Shown: positions 7,065-16,170, numbered from the stretch's first letter. The stretch is 64,000 nt of DNA from JALZUV01 sp964654855 (GCA_964654855.1 CAZZJS010000004.1:155025-219024), one strand, 5' to 3'. Program-made: numbers and translations. Notes: a model not told the origin generated them from the letters alone.

Positions 7065-8663
7065 ATGCAAAATATCTTTAAGAACTTCCTAGGAAATTCC
7101 CCGCAATGGTACAAGCTAACTATTCTTAGCTTTTTAATCATCAATCCTTTAGTGCTTTCGATCCTCGGTATGGAGGAGGGCGGCTATATTGTCGGCTGGA
7201 TGCTGGTTGGACAGTTTATCTTTACGCTAGCCATGGCATTAAAATGTTACCCGCTACAGCCCGGCGGCTTACTCGCCCTTCAAGCAGTTTTTCTAGGATT
7301 AAGTTCCCCTTATACTGTTTTTCATGAAATTGAACTGGGTTTAAGCGTGATCTTGCTACTTATTTTCATGGTGGCAGGCATCTACTTTATGAAAGACCTT
7401 TTGCTGCTTATTTTCACAAAAGTGCTCGTAAAAGTGCGAATCAAGCCTGTTTTATCACTTATTTTCTGCTTTTTGGCCGCAATTCTTTCTGCCTTCTTAG
7501 ATGCGTTAACCGTGACGGCCGTAATTATCGCTGTCTTTTCTGGCTTCTATTCGGTTTATCACCGAGTCGCATCAAGCCGTGGAGCAAACGACGCCCATGA
7601 TCATTCTTGCGATAACAGTGTTCAAGACGACCATCGTGCCGATCTCGAACAATTCCGTGCTTTCTTACGTAGCCTTACAATGCATGCCTTGGTCGGTACG
7701 GCATTGGGTGGTGTATGTACGCTCGTAGGTGAACCGCAAAACTTACTCATCGCTAATGTGGCTGGTTGGGGCTTTATGGAGTTCTTTTATCGCATGTCGC
7801 CCGTCACCATGCCTGTATTTGCAGCAGGTCTAATCACTTGTTTCCTCTTAGAGAAATTCAAAATCTTCGGTTACGGGGCGAAAATCCCTGAGAGCGTCTT
7901 GATTATTTTGCGTGACTTCGATGCGGAGCAAGCTTCAAAACGTACCGATCGCGATAGAGCAATTCTTTTCGTACAGGGTGTCGTGGCGATTTGGCTCGTA
8001 ATTGCTCTCATGCTTCACTTGGCTGAAGTGGGCTTGATTGGTCTTTCTATCATTGTGCTTCTCACCGCCTTTATGGGCATTACGGAAGAACATCAGATTG
8101 GTAAAGCTTTTGAAGAAGCGCTACCCTTCACCGCCCTTCTCGTTGTGTTTTTTGCTGTTGTGGCCGTTATTAACGACCAAAACCTCTTTGGGGGCATCAT
8201 TGCACAAGTGCTCGCAATGGAAGGTTCAGCACGTATTACCGCTTTCTATGTCGCTAACGGTGTGCTTTCTGCGATTAGTGATAATGTGTTTGTCGCCACT
8301 GTTTATGTAGGTGAAATTAAGAATGCCCTAATAAACGGTACGATTAACCGTGAGACGTTTGATTTATTATCAGTAGCGATTAACACCGGAACCAACATTC
8401 CATCTATCGCAACGCCTAATGGGCAAGCCGCGTTCCTCTTCTTGCTTACCTCAGCCTTAGCGCCGTTAATCCGCTTATCTTACGTAAAGATGATGACCAT
8501 GGCGCTGCCTTATACGATTATCCTTTCTATCGTTGGCTATCTTATGGTAGCAAACCAGTTGGAGCCGAAAACGCAAGAGCTCTACGATAAAGGGCTCATT
8601 CACCATCACAGTGCGGATGAAATCTCTAAAGATGCTTGTGACGCAGATGGAGGGCATCATTAA
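7065..8663 (+). CDS. nhaB: Na+/H+ antiporter NhaB
   Basis: 532 residues with about 12 membrane segments. Family signatures include SAFLDALTVTAVIIAV, GTALGGVCTLVGEPQNLLIANVAGW and NTGTNIPSIATPNGQAAFLFLLTSALAP. NhaB exports Na+ in exchange for protons at the inner membrane. ATG 7065 is preceded by AAGG at a good distance; an in-frame upstream extension to 7038 would lack this. A His/Asp-rich cytoplasmic loop (about 180-200, GANDAHDHSCDNSVQDDHRAD) and a His-rich tail are notable. The stop overlaps the next start (TAATG), so the carbonic anhydrase is translationally coupled. Confidence 0.95.
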   Translation: MQNIFKNFLGNSPQWYKLTILSFLIINPLVLSILGMEEGGYIVGWMLVGQFIFTLAMALKCYPLQPGGLLALQAVFLGLSSPYTVFHEIELGLSVILLLIFMVAGIYFMKDLLLLIFTKVLVKVRIKPVLSLIFCFLAAILSAFLDALTVTAVIIAVFSGFYSVYHRVASSRGANDAHDHSCDNSVQDDHRADLEQFRAFLRSLTMHALVGTALGGVCTLVGEPQNLLIANVAGWGFMEFFYRMSPVTMPVFAAGLITCFLLEKFKIFGYGAKIPESVLIILRDFDAEQASKRTDRDRAILFVQGVVAIWLVIALMLHLAEVGLIGLSIIVLLTAFMGITEEHQIGKAFEEALPFTALLVVFFAVVAVINDQNLFGGIIAQVLAMEGSARITAFYVANGVLSAISDNVFVATVYVGEIKNALINGTINRETFDLLSVAINTGTNIPSIATPNGQAAFLFLLTSALAPLIRLSYVKMMTMALPYTIILSIVGYLMVANQLEPKTQELYDKGLIHHHSADEISKDACDADGGHH

Positions 8664-9259
8664 TGGCTGAAGTGCAAAAACTGCTAGACGGTTATCGCGA
8701 ATTCTATAAAGAGGAATCAGCAGATGGCGGAAAGCTTTTTGAGCAATTAAGCCAAGGACAATCACCAAAAACGCTTATCATCACTTGTTCTGATTCGCGT
8801 GTTAGCCCTGTTACCTTGACGAAGGCTGACCCTGGTGAAGTTTTTATGATTCGTAACGTAGCAAATCTTGTCCCTCCCTATCAGCCAGATGGTGATAGCT
8901 TGCATGGGGTGAGTGCCGCTCTCGAATTTGGCGTTTGTCACTTAGAGGTAAAGCATATTGTCGTCATGGGTCATAGCGGATGCGGTGGTATTAAAGCATT
9001 GCGCGAAGGTATTGCCCCACAAGAAGGCGAAGATTTTAGCTTTATTGACCCTTGGATGCAAATTGCCAAGGACGCAAAATGCGATGCTCAAAGCGACTGC
9101 GAGCAAGATGCGATTAAGCTTTCTTTGAAAAATTTAGAGAGTTTTCCGTGGATTAAATCACGCATTGAAAGTAGTGCTGTTAAGCTTCACGGTTGGTATT
9201 TCCGCATTGAAGACGGAAAGTTGCTAACGCTTGAAGGCGATAATTTCACAGATATTTAA
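8663..9259 (+). CDS. Beta-carbonic anhydrase
   Basis: 198 residues. Zinc ligands Cys42, His104 and Cys107 lie in CSDSR (42-46) and MGHSGCGG; the Asp44-Arg46 dyad is present. It interconverts CO2 and bicarbonate in the cytoplasm. Its ATG shares bases with the nhaB stop. Coupling to a Na+/H+ antiporter suggests a joint role in cytoplasmic pH or bicarbonate balance, but that is inference. Confidence 0.95.
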   Translation: MAEVQKLLDGYREFYKEESADGGKLFEQLSQGQSPKTLIITCSDSRVSPVTLTKADPGEVFMIRNVANLVPPYQPDGDSLHGVSAALEFGVCHLEVKHIVVMGHSGCGGIKALREGIAPQEGEDFSFIDPWMQIAKDAKCDAQSDCEQDAIKLSLKNLESFPWIKSRIESSAVKLHGWYFRIEDGKLLTLEGDNFTDI

Positions 9260-9263
9260 TTCT

Positions 9264-10103
9264 TTACCAGCGAACTTCCGGTGGCATTGACATAAGAATC
9301 GCCTCCGTATTTCCGCCTGTCATAATGCCAAAACGCGTTCCGCGATCATGCAATAGGTTAAATTCCACATAGCGCCCGCGTTTATAGAGCTGTATCTCAC
9401 GCTCTTTATCCGTCCATTCTTTGTCACAATGACGGCGTACGAGGGTAGGGTAAGTCTTATTAAAAGTACGTCCTACCTCTTGGGTAAAGGCAAAATCCTT
9501 CTCCCAATCTTCTTTCAAATAGTCATAGAAAATGCCGCCAATGCCTCGTGGTTCCTCACGATGGGGTAGATAAAAATACTCATCACACCATTTTTTATAA
9601 TCAGAATATTTATCATGATGGCGATCACAACACTCTTTCCAAGCAGCATGAAAATCTGCTGCATCCTGTTCGTTTGGCAACATAGGCGTTAGATCGGCAC
9701 CACCTCCAAACCATAGGTTACTTTCACCCGTTAAAATCATACGCGTGTTCATATGTACGGCCGGCACATGAGGATTCACCATATGTGCTACCAATGAGAT
9801 ACCCGCCGCCCAGAAGCGTGGGTCTTCCGCTCCGCCTGGCATTTCCTTACGAAATTTTTCGGAAAATTCACCATGCACCACCGAGATATTCACCCCGACT
9901 TTTTCAAAAACCTTACCCCGCATGAGCGACATTTCACCGCCACCTTGCGTTAATGCATCTGGTTCTTTCTGCCAGACATTACGATCAAATTGAGCGTCAG
10001 AGCCTTTCTCTCTCTCAATTGATTCAAATTCCTGACAAATCTGATCCCGCAACTCGCGAAACCAGCCAGAGGCACGTTGTTTTTTTGTTTCAATCTCATT
10101 CAT
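9264..10103 (-). CDS. hemF: Oxygen-dependent coproporphyrinogen III oxidase
   Basis: 279 residues. Strong HemF signatures: GEMSLMRGKVFEKVGVN, GISLVAHMVNPHVPAVHMNTR, WFGGGADLTPMLP, HREEPRGIGGIFYDYL and the C-terminal LLHDRGTRFGIMTGGNTEAILMSMPPEVRW. It converts coproporphyrinogen III to protoporphyrinogen IX using O2, indicating growth with oxygen. Convergent with the carbonic anhydrase gene with a 4-base gap. The leader contains TTATACACA (10119-10127), a relaxed DnaA-box match that may be chance. Confidence 0.96.
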   Translation of the reverse strand: MNEIETKKQRASGWFRELRDQICQEFESIEREKGSDAQFDRNVWQKEPDALTQGGGEMSLMRGKVFEKVGVNISVVHGEFSEKFRKEMPGGAEDPRFWAAGISLVAHMVNPHVPAVHMNTRMILTGESNLWFGGGADLTPMLPNEQDAADFHAAWKECCDRHHDKYSDYKKWCDEYFYLPHREEPRGIGGIFYDYLKEDWEKDFAFTQEVGRTFNKTYPTLVRRHCDKEWTDKEREIQLYKRGRYVEFNLLHDRGTRFGIMTGGNTEAILMSMPPEVRW

Positions 10104-10160
10104 GCTAGCCGTTGTAACTTATACACAGCCAGAGGCAATCTCTTTCCCAAAATGGTGCGA

Positions 10161-10202
10161 TGCACAAAATTCTTGACTTGTGCAGTGCAACATGCGTAAA
10201 TA
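10161..10202 (+). promoter_or_regulatory. TGCA-rich promoter of the phasin gene
   Basis: A -35 TTGACT (10173-10178) with a TAAATA -10 candidate (10197-10202, 18-base spacing) is embedded in an inverted repeat TGCACAA (10161-10167) / TTGTGCA (10178-10184), followed by another TGCA (10185-10189) and CATGC. PhaR repressors of alphaproteobacterial PHA genes bind TGC-rich sites, so this fits a PhaR operator. No phaR gene is in the window. Confidence 0.5.
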
Positions 10203-10227
10203 ATATAAATATATAGGAGTATAGGAT

Positions 10228-10629
10228 ATGTTTGATCAATTTACGAAAGGCTTTCAGTCTTTTAAAGTACCGCAGTTCGATACGAGCGCATTCGTTGCTA
10301 TGCAACAGAAAAATATTGAGAATTTTACTGCCATTTCGCAAGCATTTGGTGAATCAACGCAGGAATTTGCTAAGAAAACTGCTGAATTTGCACAAGCAAA
10401 TACGGAAGCAGCAATCAGCGCATCACGTGATGTTTTCACGACAACTGCACCTGACCAAAATGCAGCAAAGCAAAGCGAGCTCGCTAAAAAGACGCTAGCA
10501 ACCTGCACTAAACAAGCAAAAGAGCTAACGGAAATGGCAACAAAATCGCAATTTAAAGCATTTGAAGCGATGAATAAGCATTTCAACGAGACAGTAGAAG
10601 AAGCTAAGAACTTCGCAAAAGCGGCTTAG
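10228..10629 (+). CDS. Phasin family protein
   Basis: 133 residues, all helical and amphipathic: FTKGFQSFKVPQFDTSAFVAMQQKNIENFTAISQAFGE, then Ala/Lys/Glu heptads to the end (AKNFAKAA). This is the phasin family that coats polyhydroxyalkanoate granules and stabilises their surface. A purine-rich AGGAGTATAGGAT precedes the ATG. Monocistronic, with its own promoter and terminator. It implies carbon storage as PHA, though no synthase is in the window. Confidence 0.88.
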   Translation: MFDQFTKGFQSFKVPQFDTSAFVAMQQKNIENFTAISQAFGESTQEFAKKTAEFAQANTEAAISASRDVFTTTAPDQNAAKQSELAKKTLATCTKQAKELTEMATKSQFKAFEAMNKHFNETVEEAKNFAKAA

Positions 10630-10647
10630 TTTTTTCAAAGATTCGAT

Positions 10648-10678
10648 AAAGGGGAGGGCATTTGCTCTCCCCTTTTTT
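10648..10678. terminator. Terminator between phasin and histidine kinase genes
   Basis: AAAGGGGAG (10648-10656) pairs with CTCCCCTTT (10667-10675), followed by Ts. A-rich sequence on the 5' side makes it potentially bidirectional, ending the minus-strand kinase operon as well. Confidence 0.85.
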
Positions 10679-10684
10679 ATTAAC

Positions 10685-12010
10685 TTAAAGTGGAAGTGTA
10701 ATCGTTACTCGCAAACCATCCCCATGAGGCGAGTCATCTAAGCTTACATCTCCACCATGCGCATGGATAATATCACGCACGATAGTAAGCCCTAAACCCG
10801 CGCCACCGGTTTCTGAATTACGTGACTCTTCTAATCGTTTAAAGGCACGAAACACCGACTCACGGTCTTTCTCAGCAATGCCAGAGCCATCATCATCAAT
10901 CATAATGAGGCATTTTTTGCGGCGAAGTTTGACGCTAATCCAACAATGGTCACCATAGCGCAATGCATTATCAATCAAATTGCGTACTGCCCGAATCATC
11001 GCTTGTGTTTTCACCGTGATAGAACGATGCGGCACCTCACCTAAATTTACATCTGATTTGCGCCTCTGATAAGGTTCCACTGCGCGACTCAGCAATTGGC
11101 CGATGGAAATTTTACTCGCTTCCTCGCTTCCCTCACCACTGGCAAAGGCAAGGTAAGATTCCACCATTCTCTGCATTTCTTCTACATCATAGCCAAGCTC
11201 TTCCAATCCGTCTTTTCCCCCCAGCATTTCCAACTCCAACCTCATACGGGTGAGGGGGGTGCGTAAATCATGGCTAATACCGGCCAACATAGCGGTACGG
11301 CTTTCCACTTGGCGACGAATACGCCCTCGCATTTCAATAAAAGCACGGGCGGCCTGACGTACTTCTTGCGCGCCCGATGGACGGAAACCTTCGACCTCTT
11401 GTCCGCGACCAAAACTCTCCGCCGCGGAAGACAGCTGGACAATCGGACGAATTTGATTGCGTAAAAATAAGATCGCCACCAGTATTAAAATAGAAGCCGC
11501 ACCCACCATCCACGCAACAAAAATAAGGGTGGTGGAACTGGCAAGTCGTTTCTTTGGCGCTTCAATCCGAAGCATAGAACCGCGAATCGGTACTAAAATA
11601 TTCAGTTTTTCTGTTTCTTCTACATAACGCAGGGCAAATGGCCGATTAATTCGTTTTGCTAACTGCTCTTCAAATACGGGGAAATGCACTTCCTCTGCCG
11701 TTTTGGGGACTGAATCGCGCATGGGTGGCAGCATCGCTACAAGCAAACCATAATTGCGCTCCGCCTGTAGCGCCAACCATTTGCGCCGTTCTGCATCACG
11801 AGTCGAGAATTCCCAATGCTCTACCAACCACGTTACCTCACCTGCAAGAGACGAGGAGAGCTGGCGCGTCACACTCGCCCAGTGTTTGTCGTAAAAAATG
11901 TAAACAGCAATGAGCTGCACCAATAAAATGGGCAGCACCAAAATCAATAAAGCACGCACAAATAGAGTTTTAGGGGCTAATCGGCGGAAAAATCGACTAA
12001 TAGCACGCAT
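10685..12010 (-). CDS. EnvZ-like sensor histidine kinase
   Basis: 441 residues from ATG 12010, one base after the regulator's stop; an in-frame TTG upstream would overlap it. TM1 at about 19-40, a periplasmic sensor of about 120 residues, TM2 at 161-184, a HAMP domain, the H-box AGISHDLRTPLTRM (His247), the N-box RNLIDNALRYG, G1 IDDDGSGI and G2 GGAGLGLTI. Layout and the ISHDLRTPLTRMRLELEM box fit the EnvZ class. It should phosphorylate the OmpR-like regulator encoded just upstream. The sensed signal is not evident. Confidence 0.92.
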   Translation of the reverse strand: MRAISRFFRRLAPKTLFVRALLILVLPILLVQLIAVYIFYDKHWASVTRQLSSSLAGEVTWLVEHWEFSTRDAERRKWLALQAERNYGLLVAMLPPMRDSVPKTAEEVHFPVFEEQLAKRINRPFALRYVEETEKLNILVPIRGSMLRIEAPKKRLASSTTLIFVAWMVGAASILILVAILFLRNQIRPIVQLSSAAESFGRGQEVEGFRPSGAQEVRQAARAFIEMRGRIRRQVESRTAMLAGISHDLRTPLTRMRLELEMLGGKDGLEELGYDVEEMQRMVESYLAFASGEGSEEASKISIGQLLSRAVEPYQRRKSDVNLGEVPHRSITVKTQAMIRAVRNLIDNALRYGDHCWISVKLRRKKCLIMIDDDGSGIAEKDRESVFRAFKRLEESRNSETGGAGLGLTIVRDIIHAHGGDVSLDDSPHGDGLRVTITLPL

Positions 12011-12011
12011 T

Positions 12012-12692
12012 TTATACCCCAACCGCTAATTTATAGCCTTTACCACGTACCGTTTGGATATGGCTCGCACCGCCCAATTTTTTACGCAGCCGCCCCATCT
12101 GCACATCCACATGGCGTAAATTTTCACTTCCCTCTAAACGTTCTGCCAGAACCTCTCGAGATAAAGGCTCATTTGGCTTTTCCGCTAGAGCAGTTAGAAT
12201 CTCTCGTTCAGCTGTCGTCAGTGAAATATTACCTTGGGAATCATGCAAAAGAGTTTGCGCGGTGCGATCAAACTGAAAATCACCAAAAGTAAGGTTTAAA
12301 GTTTCTTCTTGTTTTGATTGAGTGCGTTTGAGGATATTACCTAAACGTAGTAAAAGCTCGCGCGGCTCAAACGGCTTGGTAAGATAATCTTCTACTCCCG
12401 ATTCTAATCCAGCAACGCGATCATCAGCCGTATCCATCGCCGTCAGCATCAAAATAGGCATCGTGTTTTCTTCACCTAATTCATTCGCAAATTCTAGGCC
12501 TGTTTGGCCAGGCATCATCACATCAAGTACCATTAAGTCTGGCTTTAGAAGCGAAAGAATCTGGCGTGCTTGTTCGGTATCTGCCGCTGTGCTGACGACA
12601 TAGGATTGCTCTTTAAGGTATCGCTCTAACAGTTTTCGTAAACGATCATCGTCATCCACCACTAAAATATGCGCTTTAGGAAGCCCGCTCAT
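12012..12692 (-). CDS. OmpR-family response regulator
   Basis: 226 residues. Receiver domain with acidic pocket VVDDDD (11-16), phospho-acceptor Asp57 (VLDVMMPG), Thr85 (LTAMD) and Lys106 (LTKPFEP); then a winged-helix DNA-binding domain with LTTAEREILTALAEKPNEPLSREVLAERL and IQTVRGKGYKLAV. Its start overlaps the Smr stop (ATGA) and the partner kinase begins one base after its stop. Confidence 0.94.
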   Translation of the reverse strand: MSGLPKAHILVVDDDDRLRKLLERYLKEQSYVVSTAADTEQARQILSLLKPDLMVLDVMMPGQTGLEFANELGEENTMPILMLTAMDTADDRVAGLESGVEDYLTKPFEPRELLLRLGNILKRTQSKQEETLNLTFGDFQFDRTAQTLLHDSQGNISLTTAEREILTALAEKPNEPLSREVLAERLEGSENLRHVDVQMGRLRKKLGGASHIQTVRGKGYKLAVGV

Positions 12693-13213
12693 AGACGTTC
12701 CTTACGCTTGAGAAAAAGAATCCACGCTCCTGAGCCACCATCCTCTGGCCGAGCTTGATGATAAGTTAGGATAAGCCGGCGATTTTCAGGGAAATTGACC
12801 CAGCGCGGTAATGCCGCTTTCAATACCCCTTTGCCTGTCATTTTCCCATAACCTGTCACCACGCGCACCACGCGCAAACCTGATTGCGAAGCCTCATACA
12901 AAAATTGATGAAACTGATGCGATGCTTGCATTTGCGTGTAGCCATGTAAATCCAGCGTCGCTTGTGGTGTTTCCTGCCCGCGACGCAATCGTTGAGCCGT
13001 ACGACGATGAACACTCGCCATATCATCTGGCTGCAAATCAATCGAAGTCGATGGTCTCGCTATAGGCATATTCGACTTCATCATAACCGAGGGAGTTACT
13101 GACTCAACCTCACTTGCAGCTATATCTACAACACGCGTATTCACATGTTGAACATCCTGTGTGAAGTGATGCCAAAGCCGTTTTTCTTCAGGAGTCAGCG
13201 TGCGTTTATTCAT
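12689..13213 (-). CDS. Smr-domain protein
   Basis: 174 residues. The Smr domain spans about 80-170, with the ATLDLHGYTQ motif and VVTGYGKMTGKGVLKAALPRWV (the GxG-type GYGK loop) typical of MutS2-tail-like nucleases. The N-terminal half is low-complexity linker. Small stand-alone Smr proteins are DNA/RNA endonuclease candidates in repair or ribosome rescue. It overlaps mltA by 8 bases and the regulator by 4, so smr and the two-component genes are one transcript behind mltA. Confidence 0.88.
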   Translation of the reverse strand: MNKRTLTPEEKRLWHHFTQDVQHVNTRVVDIAASEVESVTPSVMMKSNMPIARPSTSIDLQPDDMASVHRRTAQRLRRGQETPQATLDLHGYTQMQASHQFHQFLYEASQSGLRVVRVVTGYGKMTGKGVLKAALPRWVNFPENRRLILTYHQARPEDGGSGAWILFLKRKERL

Positions 13214-14180
13214 GCAAGCTGCCTTTTGGTTTCAACACGGTAAAACGAGCCTTTTGCTTTAAACGACCAGCTAATTCACCAATGCCATCGCCAGCACCCA
13301 AAAACCAATCTGCTCGACGCTTCGTTTTAATTGCGCTGCCTGTATCTTGCGCGATGGTAAGCAGATAACTGGGCTTCGTCTCATCTGGCAATGTCGTCTC
13401 AATTAAAACCGGCGTTCCATAAGGGATTTCCTTTGGATCCACCGCTATTGAACCACGCGGTGTAAGCGGTACGCCCTGTCCACCAATGGCTGCAGGCGCT
13501 TCTTGTAAACTGAAGAAAACATAGGAAGGGTTATGCCAAAGCACTTTATTTGCATTTTCTGGATTATTTCGGAGCCATTTTTTGATGCCCTGCATCGACA
13601 TCGCTTCGCCCGTCACCATCTCATTTTTAATCATATATTTGCCGATGGACTGGTATTTCTGGCCATTCTTATCTGCAAAGCCAAGCCCCATTATTTTGCC
13701 ATCCGGCAAAACAACACGGCCTGAGCCCTGAATATGTAAAAAGAAAAGATCGACCTTATCTTTCACCCAAAGAAGCGGGTTTTCCTTACCTTTCAATGCA
13801 CCTTGATCAATTTCTTGGCGAGTAAAATAAGGTTTTTTTATTCTTTTTGGAACTCCCCAAACCGGATGCGGATAGTCTGCTGTTTTTTCTAAAGAACCTT
13901 CTAAAAGAGGTAGGTAGTAAGCGGTTAGCAAGCCGTCACTCGTTAATAGCTGAGGTTGATAGCGTTTTTCAAAGAAAGCGCGCTTTTCCTGTGGAGAAAC
14001 GAGCTTCTTTTGCCAAAATTGCATGCAAAAGGCTTTATTTTGACGCGTGGGCTTATGGTGCACACAAGCTTTAGCCAAAGCGGCATAGGCTGGCTCAACA
14101 TCTACTTGGTTCCATTGAAGAAAATTCTTAAACCCGCATAAAGCGAAAAAGCTCAAAATAATCAAAAAATAACGCGTCAT
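13206..14180 (-). CDS. mltA: Membrane-bound lytic murein transglycosylase A
   Basis: 324 residues from ATG 14180 (an in-frame GTG three codons earlier is possible). N-terminal signal peptide TRYFLIILSFFALCGF; no clear lipobox. MltA barrel signatures are LLTAYYLPLLEGSL, FFLHIQGSGRVVLPDG and PRGSIAVDPKEIPYGTPV; the 3D domain ends with IAQDTGSAIKTKRRADWFLGAGDGIGELAG, holding the catalytic Asp region. It cleaves peptidoglycan to 1,6-anhydromuropeptides, which the AmpG-like permease encoded at 25.4 kb could recycle. Confidence 0.93.
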   Translation of the reverse strand: MTRYFLIILSFFALCGFKNFLQWNQVDVEPAYAALAKACVHHKPTRQNKAFCMQFWQKKLVSPQEKRAFFEKRYQPQLLTSDGLLTAYYLPLLEGSLEKTADYPHPVWGVPKRIKKPYFTRQEIDQGALKGKENPLLWVKDKVDLFFLHIQGSGRVVLPDGKIMGLGFADKNGQKYQSIGKYMIKNEMVTGEAMSMQGIKKWLRNNPENANKVLWHNPSYVFFSLQEAPAAIGGQGVPLTPRGSIAVDPKEIPYGTPVLIETTLPDETKPSYLLTIAQDTGSAIKTKRRADWFLGAGDGIGELAGRLKQKARFTVLKPKGSLHE

Positions 14181-14238
14181 GGGGCGCACTATATCAGGTC
14201 TTTTAAAATTCGCCAGTCATGGCAATGAGCGCTGACGC

Positions 14239-14916
14239 TTATGTGTCGATAATCGTCCAGTTCGGATCGCGTGACTTCACCGAACGTTCAAATACCCATT
14301 CATCTTCTACACGCGTAATTTCTGAAGCATCGCCGGAGATTACGGCACCCTCTTCATTACGAACCACATGAATTTGATCAGACATAAATTTCATCGTCAT
14401 TTGAATTTTCGTACTCTTAACTTGCGCATCGGTTAATTCTGCTAGCTCAATTGAAACTAATGTCGTATCAGCCTTAGCCGCACTACTTTCACGATCGATC
14501 ATAGCTTCTTCAAATTCCTGATAAACTTCTTTGGAAAGAATCTGCTTCAATGTAGATTTATCCCCATCGTTAAAGGCTTTAACCGCCCACTCAAACGCAC
14601 CTTTTGCACCTTCCGTAAATTCCGTAATATCGACTGAAGGGTCTTTTGCTTTCACTTTCTCAACCTTAGTTTTGATAGGCTCTTCAAGAGCTTCAAAGGC
14701 TTTATCAAGCGCTTCTTGCTTCTTCTCTTCTACCGTGACTTTCACACCCGGCATAGAGATCACACGCTCTTCTAACTCTTTACCCATTTGACGACGCAAA
14801 TTAGTCGTATCAGGACGATGACCTACATCCTTACCTAGCGTGTTACGAAGGCGCAGTGCGATAAAACCTGCGATGAGAGCCAAAATAATAATATCTGCAA
14901 ATTGAAACGTATCCAT
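14239..14916 (-). CDS. Tim44-like domain membrane protein
   Basis: 225 residues. One N-terminal membrane segment (IIILALIAGFIALRLRNTLG) then a charged linker and a Tim44/TimA C-terminal domain (GAKGAFEWAVKAFNDGDKSTLKQILSKEVYQEFEEAM ... WVFERSVKSRDPNWTIIDT). Bacterial relatives of mitochondrial Tim44 lie between secB and mltA in many alphaproteobacteria; the protein is membrane-associated, and its function is poorly known. It sits 107 bases from the divergent secB. Confidence 0.92.
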   Translation of the reverse strand: MDTFQFADIIILALIAGFIALRLRNTLGKDVGHRPDTTNLRRQMGKELEERVISMPGVKVTVEEKKQEALDKAFEALEEPIKTKVEKVKAKDPSVDITEFTEGAKGAFEWAVKAFNDGDKSTLKQILSKEVYQEFEEAMIDRESSAAKADTTLVSIELAELTDAQVKSTKIQMTMKFMSDQIHVVRNEEGAVISGDASEITRVEDEWVFERSVKSRDPNWTIIDT

Positions 14917-15023
14917 AATATCAGTCTAACTTAGTTTACCGTTCAAGTGAAACGAAACCTTGAAAGCTGTACCTATGCACACTAGCTTAGCCTCACATGA
15001 ATAACTGATAGATAGGACTTCTT

Positions 15024-15488
15024 ATGAGTGATGCAACCCCTAACCCACAACTAACCATCCGTGCCCAATATATTAAAGATCTTTCTTTTGAGGCACCAAA
15101 AGGCCCTTTTGGCCTTAGCCAGCTGAATGAAGGGCCGCAAATGGACGTGAATGTCGATTTGGAAGGCAAGAAAGCAACCGATGATCTTTACGAGATGACT
15201 TTAAAGATTTCGGTGAAGGCTGCTAGTAAAGATGAGACTCTTTTTGTAGCTGAACTTGCTTATGGCGGATTATTCCAAATGCAAAATGTACCGGAAGATC
15301 GCGTGCAACCCATGCTTTTCATTGATTGCCCCTTCATCATCTTCCCATTTGCTCGACGCGTTTTGGCAGATGTCACACGTGACGGTGGATTCCCGCCACT
15401 TATGCTTGAGCCAATTGATTTCCACGCACTCTTTGTAAAACGTATTCAGGAAGAGCAGGCTAAAAACGGCGATAAAGAATCGAGTTAA
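15024..15488 (+). CDS. secB: Protein-export chaperone SecB
   Basis: 154 residues. SecB features: IRAQYIKDLSFEAPKGPF at the N-terminus, FVAELAYGGLFQM, and CPFIIFPFARRVLADVTRDGGFPPLMLEPIDFHALF. It holds preproteins unfolded for SecA. AGGAC lies 8 bases before the ATG. Divergent from the Tim44 gene, convergent with dnaQ (3-base gap). Confidence 0.96.
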   Translation: MSDATPNPQLTIRAQYIKDLSFEAPKGPFGLSQLNEGPQMDVNVDLEGKKATDDLYEMTLKISVKAASKDETLFVAELAYGGLFQMQNVPEDRVQPMLFIDCPFIIFPFARRVLADVTRDGGFPPLMLEPIDFHALFVKRIQEEQAKNGDKESS

Positions 15489-15491
15489 GCA

Positions 15492-16163
15492 TTACGCCAA
15501 TTTTTTCCAAAGCGGCTCATTTAATTGAGATAAAAATTCCTCGTGCGCTTGAAGTTCACTTTCAGCCACGGGGAATTCTCTTTTGGCAAACTCCACCGCC
15601 ACACGCTCAGCATCCGTATCGCCCGTATCGGCATCTAAGAGTAGAGCAGATTGGCGCCCGCCCATCAGCTCTAAGTAAACGTCAGCCAGTAACTCCGCAT
15701 CAAGTAATGCACCGTGAAGAGTTCGTTCTGACAGGTCAATTTCATAACGACGGCAAAGCGCATCCAAATTTGCTGGCGATCCGGGGAAGCGCTCACGTGC
15801 TATCACTACCGTATCAATTGCACGATCCATTGGCAGAGCAGGGCGATTAATCCGTTTCAATTCCGCATTAATAAAGCCAATATCAAAGGCCGCATTATGA
15901 ATCACTAGCGGGCTATCACTTAAAAACTCCAGAAACTCATCCGCTACATCAGCAAATAAAGGCTTATCGGATAAAAACTCTGCAGATAGGCCGTGAACCT
16001 TCTCCGCTTGGGCAGGCATGTCGCGTTCAGGGTTTAAATAAACATGGTACGATTTACCCGTACGAATCCGCCCATGCATTTCCACACAACCAATTTCGAC
16101 CATTCGATCATCGCCTTTATGGTGAAAGCCAGTAGTTTCTGTATCTAAAGCTATTTCGCGCAT
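15492..16163 (-). CDS. dnaQ: DNA polymerase III epsilon subunit (3'-5' exonuclease)
   Basis: 223 residues. Exo I motif ALDTETTGF (Asp7, Glu9), Exo II in VIHNAAFDIGFINAEL, Exo III HGALLDAELLADVYLEL. It proofreads during chromosome replication. The C-terminal tail (from about 170) would contact the alpha subunit. It lies beside secB as in many alphaproteobacteria, but is separated from coaE by a polysaccharide cassette. Confidence 0.95.
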   Translation of the reverse strand: MREIALDTETTGFHHKGDDRMVEIGCVEMHGRIRTGKSYHVYLNPERDMPAQAEKVHGLSAEFLSDKPLFADVADEFLEFLSDSPLVIHNAAFDIGFINAELKRINRPALPMDRAIDTVVIARERFPGSPANLDALCRRYEIDLSERTLHGALLDAELLADVYLELMGGRQSALLLDADTGDTDAERVAVEFAKREFPVAESELQAHEEFLSQLNEPLWKKLA

Positions 16164-16170
16164 CTTGAGC

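Noticed and set aside
10254..10586. Antisense 110-codon frame across the phasin gene
   Set aside because: A mirror of Ala/Lys-rich codons giving Cys/Val/Ala-rich sequence; the phasin on the plus strand has a promoter, ribosome site and terminator.
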